This document shows, one piece after another, positions 37,824 to 47,534 of a stretch of 64,000 nt of DNA (position 1 is the stretch's first letter; each line of letters begins with the position of its first letter). A program made the translations under genes and the position numbers. This stretch comes from Massilia brevitalea (GTDB lineage Bacteria > Pseudomonadota > Gammaproteobacteria > Burkholderiales > Burkholderiaceae_D), in assembly GCF_030711405.1 (NCBI RefSeq), contig NZ_JAULSI010000024.1:25220-89219 (forward strand), written 5' to 3'. Under the pieces are notes generated by a model. The model saw only the letters and a program-made list of their open reading frames with translations, was not told the DNA's origin and ran no database searches.

Positions 37824-38336
37824 TTATACCTTGGCTTCGGCGCCCGGCGTTTCCGAGCGCACCAGGAAGGCTTGCGTGACTTGCGGCAGGTGTTCCAGCA
37901 GCCAGGCGGCCATGGCCTTTTCCTGGGCCAGGATCTGTTCGCAGGCGGCGGCGGTGGCGGTGTCGCCAACGGCCTTGGCGGCGCCGATCAGCGAGGTGTA
38001 GCTGGCGATCTCCAGGTTCTCGAAGACGTAGCCGGCCATCGCGCCCTTCACCACTTCGTCGCTGGTGGTCATGCCGCCGACTGCCTGGCCAAAGGCGGCC
38101 AGCTTGCCGCCCAGGTCCTTCAGCACCGAGTTGCTGATGCCGCGGCGGGTCATGATCTCGTCGAGCTGACTTTGCTGCCAGCGGGTTTCCTCGATGTGCT
38201 GGACGATACGCGCACGCAGTTCCGGATAGTGCTCCAGGCGTTCCGCTTGCGCGTTCAGCATCTTGTCCGCTTGCTGTTCCATCGCGTGAGCATCGCGCAG
38301 CCAGTCGTTCAGGTGTTCGTTTGCCGTCGTCGTCAT
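37824..38336 (-). CDS. Ferritin-like DUF892 protein (YciE/YciF family)
   Basis: A 170-residue all-helical protein with LNDWLRDAHAMEQQADKML at the N-terminus, RIVQHIEETRWQQSQLDEI in the middle and YVFENLEIASYTSLIGAAKAVGD later. These carry the spaced Glu/His residues of the DUF892 ferritin-like family linked to stress response. The ATG at 38336 is chosen because GGAG lies 6 nt upstream; an earlier in-frame ATG is inferior. It is convergent with the LD-carboxypeptidase gene and unrelated to it in function. Confidence 0.88.
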   Translation of the reverse strand: MTTTANEHLNDWLRDAHAMEQQADKMLNAQAERLEHYPELRARIVQHIEETRWQQSQLDEIMTRRGISNSVLKDLGGKLAAFGQAVGGMTTSDEVVKGAMAGYVFENLEIASYTSLIGAAKAVGDTATAAACEQILAQEKAMAAWLLEHLPQVTQAFLVRSETPGAEAKV

Positions 38337-38560
38337 ACGTCTCTCCATCGGTAAAGTGTGCGTGATGGCGCCGAAGATTGGCGCCGCCTGGATTTACATG
38401 CAGCCGCCACCTGGGCGGGCTGTGCAGCTTCAGCTACCTTGGCAGAGTCGAAGAACGATGTTTGTTAGATAGGGAACATTTCGTCGACATTGAACGAAGA
38501 AAGATGGTTTTTCGCTGCCGAAGGGCAAGGCTTATGAATACGTAGCTACGGTTTGATTTT

Positions 38561-38690
38561 GTAGGGTGGACTCCCGAGTCCACGCGGTCGTACTTGTGCA
38601 AACCGCTCTATGTAATACATATCGAAATGCGTGTGTCGTACAGCGTGGAGTAATGGAGGCCAGTGGCCTCCATTACGAGTCCACCCTACG
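38561..38690. repeat. Intergenic palindromic repeat, copy R5 with hairpin cassette
   Basis: The left arm is GTAGGGTGGACTC...GTCCACGCGG (38561-38587). The right arm (38644-38690) runs from CGTGGA to GAGTCCACCCTACG and encloses a perfect hairpin, GTAATGGAGGCC-AGT-GGCCTCCATTAC (38650-38676). The gap 38337-38694 (358 bp) contains only this element and AT-richer sequence upstream of the DUF892 gene. Confidence 0.8.
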
Positions 38691-38694
38691 GAAA

Positions 38695-39237
38695 TCAAAG
38701 GCTATGGGTCATGAATACGTAGCCATGCTGCTCGCCGTCGATACGAAACAAGTCCGCTATCTCGCCGGTCTGCACAAAGCCGCTGCGCTCATACAGCCGG
38801 CGCGCCGGCAAATTGTTCGACAAGACTTCAAGATCGACCCAGGCCAGCCCCTGCGCATCGGCCCAGGCCAGCGCCGTGTCGAGCAGCCGCGCCCCCAGCC
38901 CTTGCGCGCGCCAATCGCGGTGCACGCCCATGCCCAGCAGGCAGCGGTGCGCCGCCGTACGCTCCGGCCGCGCACGCAGGTCGATGTGGCCGCAGATGGC
39001 GCCGCCCGCGTCGACCGCGATCCAGCCGCGCCGCCAGCCGGGCGCGTCCAGCGCGCTGCCCAGGCCGAGCACAAAGCCGGCGCGCTTGTCGATCGGGAAA
39101 AAGGAAGCGGCGCGCGGCAGCGGCTGGAACAGCGGCGTGCCGTTGCGGCCGTTGTCGCCCAGGTGATCGTCGAGGTAGACGAACAGCGCCGGCAAGTCCT
39201 GCTGCACGAGCGGGATGATCGCCGGCGCCGCCATCAC
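38695..39237 (-). CDS. GNAT-family N-acetyltransferase
   Basis: The 180-residue protein has the acetyl-CoA-binding region LLGMGVHRDWRAQGLGARLLDTALAWADAQGL (motif A, Q/R-x-x-G-x-G/A as RAQGLG) and the C-terminal NLPARRLYERSGFVQTGEI typical of GNATs that acetylate small molecules or proteins. The substrate is unknown. It overlaps the following acyl-CoA dehydrogenase gene by 4 bp, with that gene upstream in transcription order. Confidence 0.88.
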   Translation of the reverse strand: MMAAPAIIPLVQQDLPALFVYLDDHLGDNGRNGTPLFQPLPRAASFFPIDKRAGFVLGLGSALDAPGWRRGWIAVDAGGAICGHIDLRARPERTAAHRCLLGMGVHRDWRAQGLGARLLDTALAWADAQGLAWVDLEVLSNNLPARRLYERSGFVQTGEIADLFRIDGEQHGYVFMTHSL

Positions 39238-40361
39238 AGTGCGCGCGCGATCAGGATTTTCTGGATATCGCTCGTGCCTTCGTAGATCTGGCAGACGCGC
39301 ACGTCGCGGTAGATGCGTTCGATCGGGAAATCGGCCACGTAGCCGTAGCCGCCAAAGACCTGCATCGCATCCGACACCACGCGTTCGGCCATCTCGGAGG
39401 CGAACAGCTTGGCCATCGCCGCTTCCTTCAGGCAGGGCAAACCGGCATCCTTCATCGAAGCCGCATGCAGGATCAGCTGGCGCGCCGCCTCGATCTTCAT
39501 CGCCATTTCCGACAATTTGAACTGCACCGACTGATGCTCGAAAATCGCCTTGCCGAAGCTGGTGCGTTCCTTTGCATACGCCAGCGCGGCCTCGAAGGCG
39601 GCACGCGCCATGCCCACCGATTGCGAAGCGATGCCGATGCGTCCGCCCTCCAGGCCCGACAGCGCGATCTTGTAGCCCATGCCTTCTGCGCCGATCAGGT
39701 TCGCGGCCGGGATGCGGCAGTTCTCGAACACGATCTGCGCCGTGTCCGACGAGTGCTGGCCCATCTTGTGTTCCAGGCCGGCGACGATGTAGCCGGGGGT
39801 GTTGGTCGGCACCCAGAAGGCGCTGATGCCCTTCTTGCCGGCGGCCTTGTCCGTCACAGCCATGACGATGGCCACGTCGCCATGTTTGCCGCTGGTGATG
39901 AACTGCTTGGTACCGTTGATGACGTAGTCGTCGCCGTCACGGACCGCCGTGGTGCGCAGGGCGGCGGCGTCGCTGCCGGTGTGCGGCTCGGTCAGGGCAA
40001 AGGCGCCCAGCATCTCGCCTTGCGCCAGCGGACGCAGCCACTGCTGCTTCTGTTCTTCGCTGGCATACATCATGGCGATGCTGCACACCGGGCAGTTGTT
40101 GACCGAGATGATGGTCGAGGTGCCGCCGTCGCCGGCCGCGATCTCTTCCAGCACCAGCGCCAGCGACACGTAGTCGAGGCCCGCGCCGCCGTATTCCTCG
40201 GGCACGGCCACGCCGAATGCGCCCAACTGGGCCAGTTCCTTCAGTTCGGCTTTCGGGAAGTAGTGTTCCTTGTCCCAGCGGGCGGCCTGCGGGGCCAGGC
40301 GCTCCTGCGCGTAGCTGCGCAGGGCGTCGCGGATCATCTGGTGTTCTTCGGTCAGGATCAT
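39234..40361 (-). CDS. Acyl-CoA dehydrogenase (short-chain type)
   Basis: This 375-residue FAD enzyme introduces the alpha-beta double bond in acyl-CoA. It shows the signature GAFALTEPHTGSDAAALRTTA, the substrate loop KMGQHSSDTAQIVFENCRIP and the C-terminal VFGGYGYVADFPIERIYRDVRVCQIYEGTSDIQKILIARAL. Its Glu in YEGTSD is the position of the catalytic base in short- and medium-chain enzymes. It sits next to an SDR and a thiolase gene on the same strand, suggesting a fatty or branched-chain acid oxidation group. Confidence 0.92.
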   Translation of the reverse strand: MILTEEHQMIRDALRSYAQERLAPQAARWDKEHYFPKAELKELAQLGAFGVAVPEEYGGAGLDYVSLALVLEEIAAGDGGTSTIISVNNCPVCSIAMMYASEEQKQQWLRPLAQGEMLGAFALTEPHTGSDAAALRTTAVRDGDDYVINGTKQFITSGKHGDVAIVMAVTDKAAGKKGISAFWVPTNTPGYIVAGLEHKMGQHSSDTAQIVFENCRIPAANLIGAEGMGYKIALSGLEGGRIGIASQSVGMARAAFEAALAYAKERTSFGKAIFEHQSVQFKLSEMAMKIEAARQLILHAASMKDAGLPCLKEAAMAKLFASEMAERVVSDAMQVFGGYGYVADFPIERIYRDVRVCQIYEGTSDIQKILIARAL

Positions 40362-40394
40362 GGTGTCTCGTGGTTGTTTTTTATCGTGGGCGGC

Positions 40395-41063
40395 TTACCA
40401 GGGGATAGTGTCGCCGTCGTGGTTCAGGAAGCTGCCGTTGGCCTCCGGCTTGGCATTCGCCAGGGTCGCGCGCAGATCGCGCACGCTGTGCTCGACCGTG
40501 ATCGCCGCACTCTCGCCGCCCATGTCGGTCTGGACCCAGCCGGGGTGGAAGGCGATGCAGGTGGCGCCTTGCGGGCCATAAGTGAGTGCGGTGTCGGTGA
40601 GGACGGAGTTCAGCGCGGCCTTGCTGGCGCGGTAGAGCGAGCCGCCCGTATCGGTGCGCGAGCCGATCGAGCCCATGCGCGAGGACAGCACGCCGAGCTT
40701 GCCGCGCGTGTTGGCGACCAATGGGGCGACGATCGGCAGCAGGCGCATCGCGGCCAGCACGTTGGTGTGCATCACGGCGTCGAAGTCTTGCTGGGTCGGG
40801 AAACCGTCGTGGCGCGGGCCGTACAGGCCGGCGACCAGCCAGGCGGTATCGATCTTTTCGTCGTCGAGTTTCCAGCCCAGGCCGGCGATGGCTTCAGGGT
40901 CGGTGACGTCGAGTTGGTGCGGTTCGGCGCCGAGTTGCGCCAGCTCGTCGAGGTCTTGCTGCTTGCGGGCGGTGGCGATCACGCGCCAGCCATCCGCACG
41001 GTATTGGCGTGCGAGTTCGTGGCCGATGCCGCGCGAGGCGCCGAGGATCAAAGCGGTTGGCAT
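40395..41063 (-). CDS. SDR-family NAD(P)-dependent oxidoreductase
   Basis: The 222-residue protein has the classical glycine-rich motif ALILGASRGIGHELARQY at the N-terminus. The active-site Tyr-x-x-x-Lys appears as YRASK in GGSLYRASKAALNSVL, with a preceding Ser in LSSRMGS. It is closest to the atypical short SDRs (C-factor type). The substrate is unknown. The ATG at 41063 is chosen; the upstream extension runs into repeat R6. Confidence 0.9.
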   Translation of the reverse strand: MPTALILGASRGIGHELARQYRADGWRVIATARKQQDLDELAQLGAEPHQLDVTDPEAIAGLGWKLDDEKIDTAWLVAGLYGPRHDGFPTQQDFDAVMHTNVLAAMRLLPIVAPLVANTRGKLGVLSSRMGSIGSRTDTGGSLYRASKAALNSVLTDTALTYGPQGATCIAFHPGWVQTDMGGESAAITVEHSVRDLRATLANAKPEANGSFLNHDGDTIPW

Positions 41064-41097
41064 GGTGTTCCTCCGTGTTGTGTTGCGGTTTGTTGAG

Positions 41098-41132
41098 GTA
41101 CGGCCGCGTGGACACGAGTGCCCACGCGGTAC
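41098..41132. repeat. Repeat fragment R6
   Basis: CCGCGTGGACACGAGTG followed by CCCACGCGGTAC (41104-41132) is one inner part of the repeat family: a hairpin whose two sides are CCGCGTGG and CCCACGCGG. The GTAGGG outer ends are missing. It lies in the 132-bp gap between the thiolase and SDR genes. Confidence 0.6.
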
Positions 41133-41195
41133 AACGTTTGCAAACACCTATCGTAACCGGAGACCGGCATCCTCACCGTTCTCCGGCTATCGACA

Positions 41196-42395
41196 TCACA
41201 CCATCTCGATCGCCATCGCCGTGGCTTCACCACCACCAATGCACAGCGACGCCACGCCGCGCTTGCCGCCGGTCTTCTTCAGCGCGCCCAGCAGGGTGAC
41301 GATAATGCGCGCGCCCGAGGCGCCGATCGGGTGGCCCAGGGCGCAGGCGCCGCCGTGGATGTTGACCTTCTCGTGCGGGATGTCGAGGTCGCGCATGGCG
41401 GCCATCGGCACGGCGGCAAAGGCTTCGTTGATCTCGAACAGGTCGACGTCGCCCGCCATCCAGCCGGTCTTCTTGAACAGCTTGTTCATCGCGCCGATCG
41501 GGGCGGTGGTGAACAAATTCGGTTCCTGGGCGTGGGTGGCGTGGCCGATCACGCGCGCGATCGGGGTCAGGCCCAGTTCCTTGGCCTTCGATTCGCGCAT
41601 CATCACCAGCGCCGCAGCGCCGTCGTTGATCGACGACGACGACGCGGCGGTCACGGTGCCTTCCTTCTTGAACGCTGGCTTGAGCGACGGGATCTTGTCG
41701 ATCTTGGCCTTCAGCGGGCCTTCATCCTTTTCCACGATCAGCTCGCCGGTGCGGGTGGCCAGCGTGACCGGGGCGATTTCCCAGGCAAACGAACCATCGT
41801 TGTTGGCAGCCTGCGCACGCTTCACGGAGGTGATGGCGAAGTTGTCCTGGTCTTCGCGGGTGAACTGGTAAGTGGCGACGCATTCCTCGGCAAAGGTGCC
41901 CATCGAGCGGCCTTCGCCGGTCTTTTCGTTGCGCGAGTAGGCGTCCTCCAGACCGTCGAGCATCATATGGTCGAACATCGGCGCGTGGCCGATGCGGTAG
42001 CCGCCGCGTGCCTTCGGAATCAGGTAAGGCGCGTTGGTCATCGACTCCATGCCGCCGGCCACCACGATGTCGGCGCTACCGGCCACCAGCTGGTCGTGGG
42101 CAAAGATCGCGGCCTGCATGGCCGAGCCGCACATCTTCGACAGGGTCACGGCGCCGGTCGATAGCGGCAGGCCGGCTTTAATGAGCGCCTGGCGTGCGGG
42201 CGCCTGGCCCTGGCCTGCCATCAGGCAGTTGCCGAAGTAAACGTGTTCGACGCTTTGCGGATCGACGCCGGCGCGCTCGACTGCCGCCTGGATCGCCACC
42301 GCGCCGAGGTCGCTCGCCGACTTCGAGGAAAAATCGCCCTGGAAGCCACCCATCGGGGTACGGGCGGCGCCAACGATAACGACTGGATCATTCAT
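41196..42395 (-). CDS. Acetyl-CoA C-acyltransferase (thiolase)
   Basis: This 399-residue thiolase has the nucleophilic Cys in [12 protein letters not shown] (about residue 89), the active-site His in [20 protein letters not shown] and the C-terminal Cys in [15 protein letters not shown]. It forms or cleaves beta-ketoacyl-CoA, probably acetoacetyl-CoA. Acetoacetate from LiuE could reach acetyl-CoA through such an enzyme. Its start overlaps the end of aceK by 8 bp. Confidence 0.93.
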   Translation of the reverse strand: MNDPVVIVGAARTPMGGFQGDFSSKSASDLGAVAIQAAVERAGVDPQSVEHVYFGNCLMAGQGQAPARQALIKAGLPLSTGAVTLSKMCGSAMQAAIFAHDQLVAGSADIVVAGGMESMTNAPYLIPKARGGYRIGHAPMFDHMMLDGLEDAYSRNEKTGEGRSMGTFAEECVATYQFTREDQDNFAITSVKRAQAANNDGSFAWEIAPVTLATRTGELIVEKDEGPLKAKIDKIPSLKPAFKKEGTVTAASSSSINDGAAALVMMRESKAKELGLTPIARVIGHATHAQEPNLFTTAPIGAMNKLFKKTGWMAGDVDLFEINEAFAAVPMAAMRDLDIPHEKVNIHGGACALGHPIGASGARIIVTLLGALKKTGGKRGVASLCIGGGEATAMAIEMV

Positions 42396-44220
42396 TTTCT
42401 AAGGTCTCCAAAGAGGATGGCGCCCGGCGGATTGCGGGTTGCGCCAATGGGGTGGTGGTCTGGTGGAAGCGGATGTGCTGCGGATAAGGGAAGACGTCTT
42501 CCACTTCGCCTCCGAGGATGCGGTCCTTGTGCGCCTGCCACCAGGCGCGCGTGAGCAGGTCCGCGTGATGCTGCATGAAATGGTGGCGGATGGCCGCGTT
42601 TCCAAGCAGGAAACGGCCAAATTGTTCGGGGAACACGTCGTGCTTGCCGATCGGGTACCAGGGCTCGGCGGACATCTCGTCTTCCTCGTTGCGCGCCTGT
42701 GGGATGTCGCGGAACTGGCAATCGGTGAGGTACTCGATTTCGTCGTAGTCGTAGAACACGACCCGGCCCTGGCGCGTGACGCCGAAATTCTTGTACAGCA
42801 TGTCGCCGGGGAAGATGTTCGCCGCCACCAGGTCGCGGATGGCGTTCCCGTATTCGAGCACGCCGTGTGCCAGCAGCGCCTCGTCGCCGGCGGCCTGGGC
42901 ATCGGTCAGGAACATGTTCAGCGGCACCATGCGGCGCTCGATGTACAGGTGCTTGACGATGAGGCGCTCGCCCTCGATTTCCACCAGCGAGGGGCAGTGC
43001 TGCTGCAGCTCGGCCAGCAGTTCTTCGCTGAAGCGCTGCAGGGGAAAGGCGACGTCCGAGTATTCCAGCGTGTCGGCCATGCGTCCGACGCGGTCGTGGT
43101 GCTTCACCAGCAGGTATTTTTCCTTCACCTGGGCGCGCGTGGTGTCTTTCGGCGGCGGATACCAGTCCTTGATCACCTTGAACACGTAGGGAAAGGATGG
43201 CAGCTCGAACACCAGCATCACCAGGCCGCGGATGCCGGGGGCGCTGCGGAACCGATCCGAGCTGTGCTTCAGGTGCTGCAGGTAGTCACGGTAGAACAGG
43301 GTCTTGCCCTGCTTTTGCAGGCCCAGTACGGTATAAATTTCGCTGCGCGGTTTGCGCGGCATCAGGCTGCGCAGGAACTGCACGGTGGCCGAGGGCACTT
43401 CCATGTCGACCAGGAAGTAGGCGCGTGTGAACGAGAACAGCAGGGCAACCCCGTCGGGGTCGGTGATGACCGTGTCGAGCACCAGTTCGCCGTGCTGGTC
43501 GTGCAGGACCGGGATCACGAACGGGTACTCGCGCGCGCCGTTGATGGCGCGGCCGACGAGGTAGGCGCCCTTGTTGCGGAAGAACGGGCTCGAGAGCACG
43601 TGCAACTGCAGGTTCGGTTCGGGCTGGTCGAGGCCGAAGTCCCTGATCATGCGCGCTTCGACCAGGCCGGTATCGCGGTCGAGCGCGGCGAACGGGCGTT
43701 CCAGCTGGAAGTTGCCGACGATGCGTTTCAGGGCAAAGCGCAGGCCGTCCGCGGCGGGGTAGTACACGCGGTAGGTCGGCAGCAATTCTTCGGTTTCGAT
43801 GTACTCGGTCGAGATCACGGGGCGCACGAAGATGTAATCGTTGTGGTAATAGCGCCGGTGCAGGATCTGGCAGCTGACCGAGTTGAAGAAGGTCTCGGCC
43901 AGTTCCGGCTGCTTGTGGTCCGAGAGCAGGCCGATGTAGTGCAGCTTGACCTCGCGCCAGACATGGTCGGTGAGGTCGGCAGGTGGGTAGGTGTGTTCCA
44001 GTGCCTGCACGGCTTCCTGCACGCGCTGGTCGTAGAAGTCGATGCGTTCGCGCGCGGCCTGCTGGGCAGCGGGCCAGTCGGCCTGCTCGAACAGCCGGCG
44101 CGCCCCCTGGCTGGCTGCGCGGAACAGGCGGTAATGCTTGTCGAAGCCGTCCAGGATGGTGCGCGCGATGTCGAATGCGATCTGCGAAGACAGCAGTCGT
44201 GGGAACGTTACCTGGGTCAT
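42388..44220 (-). CDS. aceK: Isocitrate dehydrogenase kinase/phosphatase
   Basis: This 610-residue bifunctional enzyme phosphorylates and reactivates isocitrate dehydrogenase, steering carbon into the glyoxylate shunt when the cell grows on acetate or fatty acids. It has the typical AceK blocks [41 protein letters not shown] (ATP-binding kinase lobe), [19 protein letters not shown] and [21 protein letters not shown]. aceA, aceB and icd are not in the window. Linkage with a thiolase gene fits catabolism that ends in acetyl-CoA, as does leucine breakdown. Confidence 0.96.
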   Translation of the reverse strand: MTQVTFPRLLSSQIAFDIARTILDGFDKHYRLFRAASQGARRLFEQADWPAAQQAARERIDFYDQRVQEAVQALEHTYPPADLTDHVWREVKLHYIGLLSDHKQPELAETFFNSVSCQILHRRYYHNDYIFVRPVISTEYIETEELLPTYRVYYPAADGLRFALKRIVGNFQLERPFAALDRDTGLVEARMIRDFGLDQPEPNLQLHVLSSPFFRNKGAYLVGRAINGAREYPFVIPVLHDQHGELVLDTVITDPDGVALLFSFTRAYFLVDMEVPSATVQFLRSLMPRKPRSEIYTVLGLQKQGKTLFYRDYLQHLKHSSDRFRSAPGIRGLVMLVFELPSFPYVFKVIKDWYPPPKDTTRAQVKEKYLLVKHHDRVGRMADTLEYSDVAFPLQRFSEELLAELQQHCPSLVEIEGERLIVKHLYIERRMVPLNMFLTDAQAAGDEALLAHGVLEYGNAIRDLVAANIFPGDMLYKNFGVTRQGRVVFYDYDEIEYLTDCQFRDIPQARNEEDEMSAEPWYPIGKHDVFPEQFGRFLLGNAAIRHHFMQHHADLLTRAWWQAHKDRILGGEVEDVFPYPQHIRFHQTTTPLAQPAIRRAPSSLETLENE

Positions 44221-44309
44221 CGTTCGTCTCGCGCGTGGGTCGGTTGAGCAGGTATTTTATTGCAATGCAATGTGGCGGTGTTGGCAGCAAGATGGCCTGC
44301 GGCGGCAAC

Positions 44310-44498
44310 CGTACGGTGGGGGTTTAGAGGCCGGGGGCCTCTAAACCGAAGTGCCCACGCGGAAAGGCGCGTCATGTTGGCCTTGATGAGAGCCGCGTGG
44401 CATGCTTCTAGACACCGTGTGCCAGAGCAGGCCGCAACATCCAAACGCAGCCAACATAGCGTCGCTTTCCGCGTGGGCACGGAGTGCCCACCGTACGG
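44310..44498. repeat. Intergenic palindromic repeat, copy R7 with hairpin cassette (long cruciform)
   Basis: The left arm (44310-44362) runs from CGTACGGTGGG to GTGCCCACGCGG and contains the perfect hairpin GGTTTAGAGGCC-GGG-GGCCTCTAAACC. The right arm (44469-44498) is CCGCGTGGGCACGG...CCGTACGG. The loop between the arms is itself partly self-complementary (GGAAAG, ATGTTGGC / GCCAACAT, CTTTCC). The 300-bp gap between aceK and liuA (44221-44520) holds only this. Confidence 0.8.
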
Positions 44499-44520
44499 TC
44501 ACGGCCAACGGTGCTGCAAA

Positions 44521-45705
44521 TTACGCCGTCTCGCCAAACAACTCACGCCCGATCAGCATGCGGCGGATCTCGCTGGTACCCGCGCCGATTTCGTAGAGCT
44601 TCGCATCGCGCCAGAGACGACCGACCGGATACTCGTTGATATAGCCGTTGCCGCCCAGGGTCTGGATCGCTTCGCCCGCCATCCAGGTGGCCTTTTCGGC
44701 GCTGTACAAAATCGCGCCGGCGGCGTCCTTGCGCAGGGCGCGCACGGCGGCCGGGTTGGCGGCGCGGTCGCAGGCCTGGCCAACCGCGTACACATAGGCG
44801 CGGCAAGCCATCATGGTCGAATACATGTCCGCGATCTTGCCCTGCATGAGCTGGAATTCGCCAATCGCCTGGCCGAACTGCTTGCGCTCGTGAATATAAG
44901 GCACGACCACGTCCATGCAGGCCGACATGATGCCCAGCGGACCGCCCGACAGCACGGTGCGCTCGAAGTCCAGGCCCGACATCAGCACGTTCACGCCCTT
45001 GCCCAGGCCGCCCAGCACGTTCTCGACCGGCACTTCGCAGTCTTCGAACACCAGTTCGCCGGTGTGCGAGCCGCGCATGCCCAGCTTGTCGAGCTTTTGC
45101 GCGATCGAGAAGCCTTTGAAACCTTTTTCGATCAGGAAGGCGGTCATGCCGCGCGGGCCGGCTTCGAGGTCGGTCTTGGCGTAGACCACCAGGGTGTCGG
45201 CGTCGGGTCCGTTGGTGATCCACATCTTGGTGCCGTTCAGGACGTAGCGGTCGCCCTTCAGCTCGGCGCGCAGCTTCATGCTCACCACGTCGGAGCCGGC
45301 GTTCGGCTCGGACATCGCCAGTGCGCCCACGTGCTCGCCCGAGATCAGCTTCGGCAGGTATTTCTGCTTTTGTTCTTCGGTGCCGTTGCGCTTGATCTGG
45401 TTGACGCACAGGTTCGAGTGCGCGCCGTAGGACAGGCCGACCGAGGCCGAGGCGCGCGAGATTTCTTCCATCGCCACGATGTGGGCCAGGTAGCCCATGT
45501 TGGCGCCGCCGTATTCCTCGCTCACGGTGATGCCCAGCAGGCCGAGCTCGCCCATCTTCTTCCACAGGTCCATCGGGAACTGGTCGGTGCGGTCGATCTC
45601 GGCCGCGCGCGGTGCGATTTCCGCTGCCGCAAATTGTTGCACTGCTTCGCGCAGCGCGGCGATGTCTTCGCCGTGGTCAAAGGTCAAGCCTGGAAGATGC
45701 AGCAT
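44521..45705 (-). CDS. liuA: Isovaleryl-CoA dehydrogenase
   Basis: This 394-residue FAD enzyme oxidises isovaleryl-CoA to 3-methylcrotonyl-CoA, the substrate of LiuB/LiuD. It has [46 protein letters not shown] and [37 protein letters not shown] follows, containing the Glu that serves as base in isovaleryl-CoA dehydrogenases in place of the C-terminal Glu. The C-terminal [18 protein letters not shown] has Ala in the usual base position, as expected. LiuR site B lies 53-72 bp upstream and liuR is the preceding gene. Confidence 0.96.
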   Translation of the reverse strand: MLHLPGLTFDHGEDIAALREAVQQFAAAEIAPRAAEIDRTDQFPMDLWKKMGELGLLGITVSEEYGGANMGYLAHIVAMEEISRASASVGLSYGAHSNLCVNQIKRNGTEEQKQKYLPKLISGEHVGALAMSEPNAGSDVVSMKLRAELKGDRYVLNGTKMWITNGPDADTLVVYAKTDLEAGPRGMTAFLIEKGFKGFSIAQKLDKLGMRGSHTGELVFEDCEVPVENVLGGLGKGVNVLMSGLDFERTVLSGGPLGIMSACMDVVVPYIHERKQFGQAIGEFQLMQGKIADMYSTMMACRAYVYAVGQACDRAANPAAVRALRKDAAGAILYSAEKATWMAGEAIQTLGGNGYINEYPVGRLWRDAKLYEIGAGTSEIRRMLIGRELFGETA

Positions 45706-45757
45706 GTCGTCCTCTCGGTGAACGGTGTGATTAAGCTCTCGGCATCATACTCGCGTG

Positions 45758-45777
45758 TGACGTTAACGTAAACGTCA
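45758..45777. promoter_or_regulatory. LiuR operator (site B) between liuR and liuA
   Basis: TGACGTT-AACGTA-AACGTCA is a perfect 7-bp inverted repeat with 6-nt centre, 53-72 bp before the liuA ATG. It matches site C at 19 of 20 positions and has the same geometry as site A upstream of liuB. Confidence 0.8.
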
Positions 45778-45816
45778 AGCAGCGGACGCCGTTGCGCCCC
45801 TATCAGGCGCGTTGGT

Positions 45817-46251
45817 TCAGGCCGCGTCGCTGGCGCTGTGCAGCTCTTTCGCGACGGAGCCGGGCACGTTTTCTTCGCCCAGCAAGCGCCGGCATTCCTC
45901 CTCGTGCGCGGATATTTCTTCAAGCGCCATCTCGATATCGGCACGCTGCTGTTCCAGCGTCTCGCGCTGGTGCCCCAGTACGCCAAGGAAGCGGTTGATT
46001 TGCGCCGCCGTATCCTTCGGCGACTCGTACATGTCGACGATACTCTTGATCTCCGACAGCGTCAGGCCCAGGCGCTTGCCGCGCAGGGTCAGTTTCAGGC
46101 GCGTGCGCTCGCGCGGGGTGTACACGCGGTTGCGTCCGCCCACGCCTTCGCGTTTCGGGCTGAGCAGGCCCTGGTCTTCGTAGAAACGGATCGCGCGCGC
46201 GGTGATGTCGAATTCGCGCGCCAGTTCGGCGATGGTGTAGGTGATGGCCAT
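45817..46251 (-). CDS. liuR: MerR-family regulator of leucine/isovalerate catabolism
   Basis: A 144-residue MerR regulator: the N-terminal winged HTH is TYTIAELAREFDITARAIRFYEDQGLL followed by RVYTPRERTRLKLTLRGKRLGLTLSEIKSIV. A coiled-coil dimer helix (about 80-125, LGHQRETLEQQRADIEMALEEI) and a short tail follow. Its place before liuA and divergent to a metallo-hydrolase is the standard LiuR context in proteobacteria, where it represses the liu genes. Operator copies lie on both sides of the gene. Confidence 0.92.
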   Translation of the reverse strand: MAITYTIAELAREFDITARAIRFYEDQGLLSPKREGVGGRNRVYTPRERTRLKLTLRGKRLGLTLSEIKSIVDMYESPKDTAAQINRFLGVLGHQRETLEQQRADIEMALEEISAHEEECRRLLGEENVPGSVAKELHSASDAA

Positions 46252-46306
46252 GAAAAGCGGGTGCAGGTAAGAGCTGGGGGAAACGGCTAGAATCGGACTC
46301 CGGCCT

Positions 46307-46326
46307 TGCCGTTTACGTTAACGTCA
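46307..46326. promoter_or_regulatory. LiuR operator (site C) in the liuR/metallo-hydrolase divergent promoter
   Basis: Read on the minus strand this is TGACGTT-AACGTA-AACGGCA, one base different from site B. It lies 56-75 bp before the liuR ATG and 48-67 bp before the metallo-hydrolase ATG, so one site can control both. Confidence 0.78.
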
Positions 46327-46373
46327 CCCATTGTAGCGCGCCCGTCCTGCATAGATATGAAAGATTGCTGACC

Positions 46374-47426
46374 ATGAATCCGCTCGAAGCCCAGTTGACC
46401 TGTCCCTTTGCCGACGAACTGCCCGCCCTTGGTACGGTGCGCGAGGTGGCGCCCGGCATCGGCTGGCTGCGCATGCCGCTGCCATTCGCCCTCGACCACA
46501 TCAATCTGTGGGTATTGAGGGACGAGCGCGAAGGCCGCCAGGGCTGGAGCGTGGTCGACTGCGGCGTGGCCACCGACGCCACCCGCGCCGCCTGGGAGCA
46601 GGTGCTGGCGGGGCCATTGGAGGGGCAGCCGATCGTGCGCGTGATCGCCACCCACTGCCACCCCGACCACGTGGGCCTGTCGGGCTGGCTGTGCGAACGT
46701 TTCGACGCACCGTTCTGGCTGACCGCCGGCGAGTACGGTTTTGCGCGCATGATGGCGGCCGCCCTGCCCGGCGTCGACGGCCCGTCGGCGATTCCCCACT
46801 TCGAGCGCCATGGCCTGGCCGACCAGGCGATGCTGGAACAAATGCGCAGCCGCCGCAATTACTACCCCTCGCTGGTGCCAAGCGTGCCGGAGGCCTACAC
46901 GCGCCTGCAGGATGGCCAGGATGTCACAATTGGCAATACAGCATGGCGCGTGATCACCGGCTTCGGCCACTCGCCGGAACACGCCTCGCTGTACGCGCCG
47001 GACCTGAACGTGCTGGTCTCGGGCGACATGGTCTTGCCGCGCATTTCGACCAACGTGTCGGTGTTCGCGATCGAGCCGGAAGGCAACCCGCTGCAGCAGT
47101 ACCTCGACTCGCTCGACAAGTTCGCCGGCCTGCCCGACGACGTGCTGGTGCTGCCTTCGCACGGCAAGCCTTTCCGCGGTCTACACACCCGCATTGCGCA
47201 GCTGCGCCAGCACCATGTAGAGCGTCTGGATGAGGTGCTTGAAGCCTGCAAGCAAGCCCGCAGCGCAGTCGATATCGTGCCGATCATGTTCCGGCGCCAA
47301 CTCGATGCCCATCAGCTCAGCTTTGCACTCGGTGAAGCACTCGCGCACCTGCATAAACTCTGGAATGATGGTATGTTGGAGCGTGTAACTGGCGCCGACG
47401 GCATCATTCGTTTTCGACTGATCTGA
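46374..47426 (+). CDS. MBL-fold metallo-hydrolase linked to the liu regulon
   Basis: This 350-residue beta-lactamase-fold hydrolase has the metal motif THCHPDHVGL (about residues 97-106), later ligands in GFGHSPEHASLY and SGDMVLPRIS, and the C-terminal VLPSHGKPFRGLH. A helical C-terminal domain follows, as in glyoxalase II-like and LACTB2-like proteins. Its sharing of a LiuR operator with liuR suggests a role in leucine or isovalerate degradation, for instance as a thioesterase; this is an inference. The ATG at 46374 is preferred to a TTG 9 bp earlier. Confidence 0.87.
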   Translation: MNPLEAQLTCPFADELPALGTVREVAPGIGWLRMPLPFALDHINLWVLRDEREGRQGWSVVDCGVATDATRAAWEQVLAGPLEGQPIVRVIATHCHPDHVGLSGWLCERFDAPFWLTAGEYGFARMMAAALPGVDGPSAIPHFERHGLADQAMLEQMRSRRNYYPSLVPSVPEAYTRLQDGQDVTIGNTAWRVITGFGHSPEHASLYAPDLNVLVSGDMVLPRISTNVSVFAIEPEGNPLQQYLDSLDKFAGLPDDVLVLPSHGKPFRGLHTRIAQLRQHHVERLDEVLEACKQARSAVDIVPIMFRRQLDAHQLSFALGEALAHLHKLWNDGMLERVTGADGIIRFRLI

Positions 47427-47534
47427 GCGGCCTGAGCCGGATTCTTGCGGGCTTCCCCAGTCCGCCCGGCTAATTCGACGTCAATTGACTAGACGTGCGT
47501 GGCATTCACGCGACAAAACATTTGCACGAATGTT

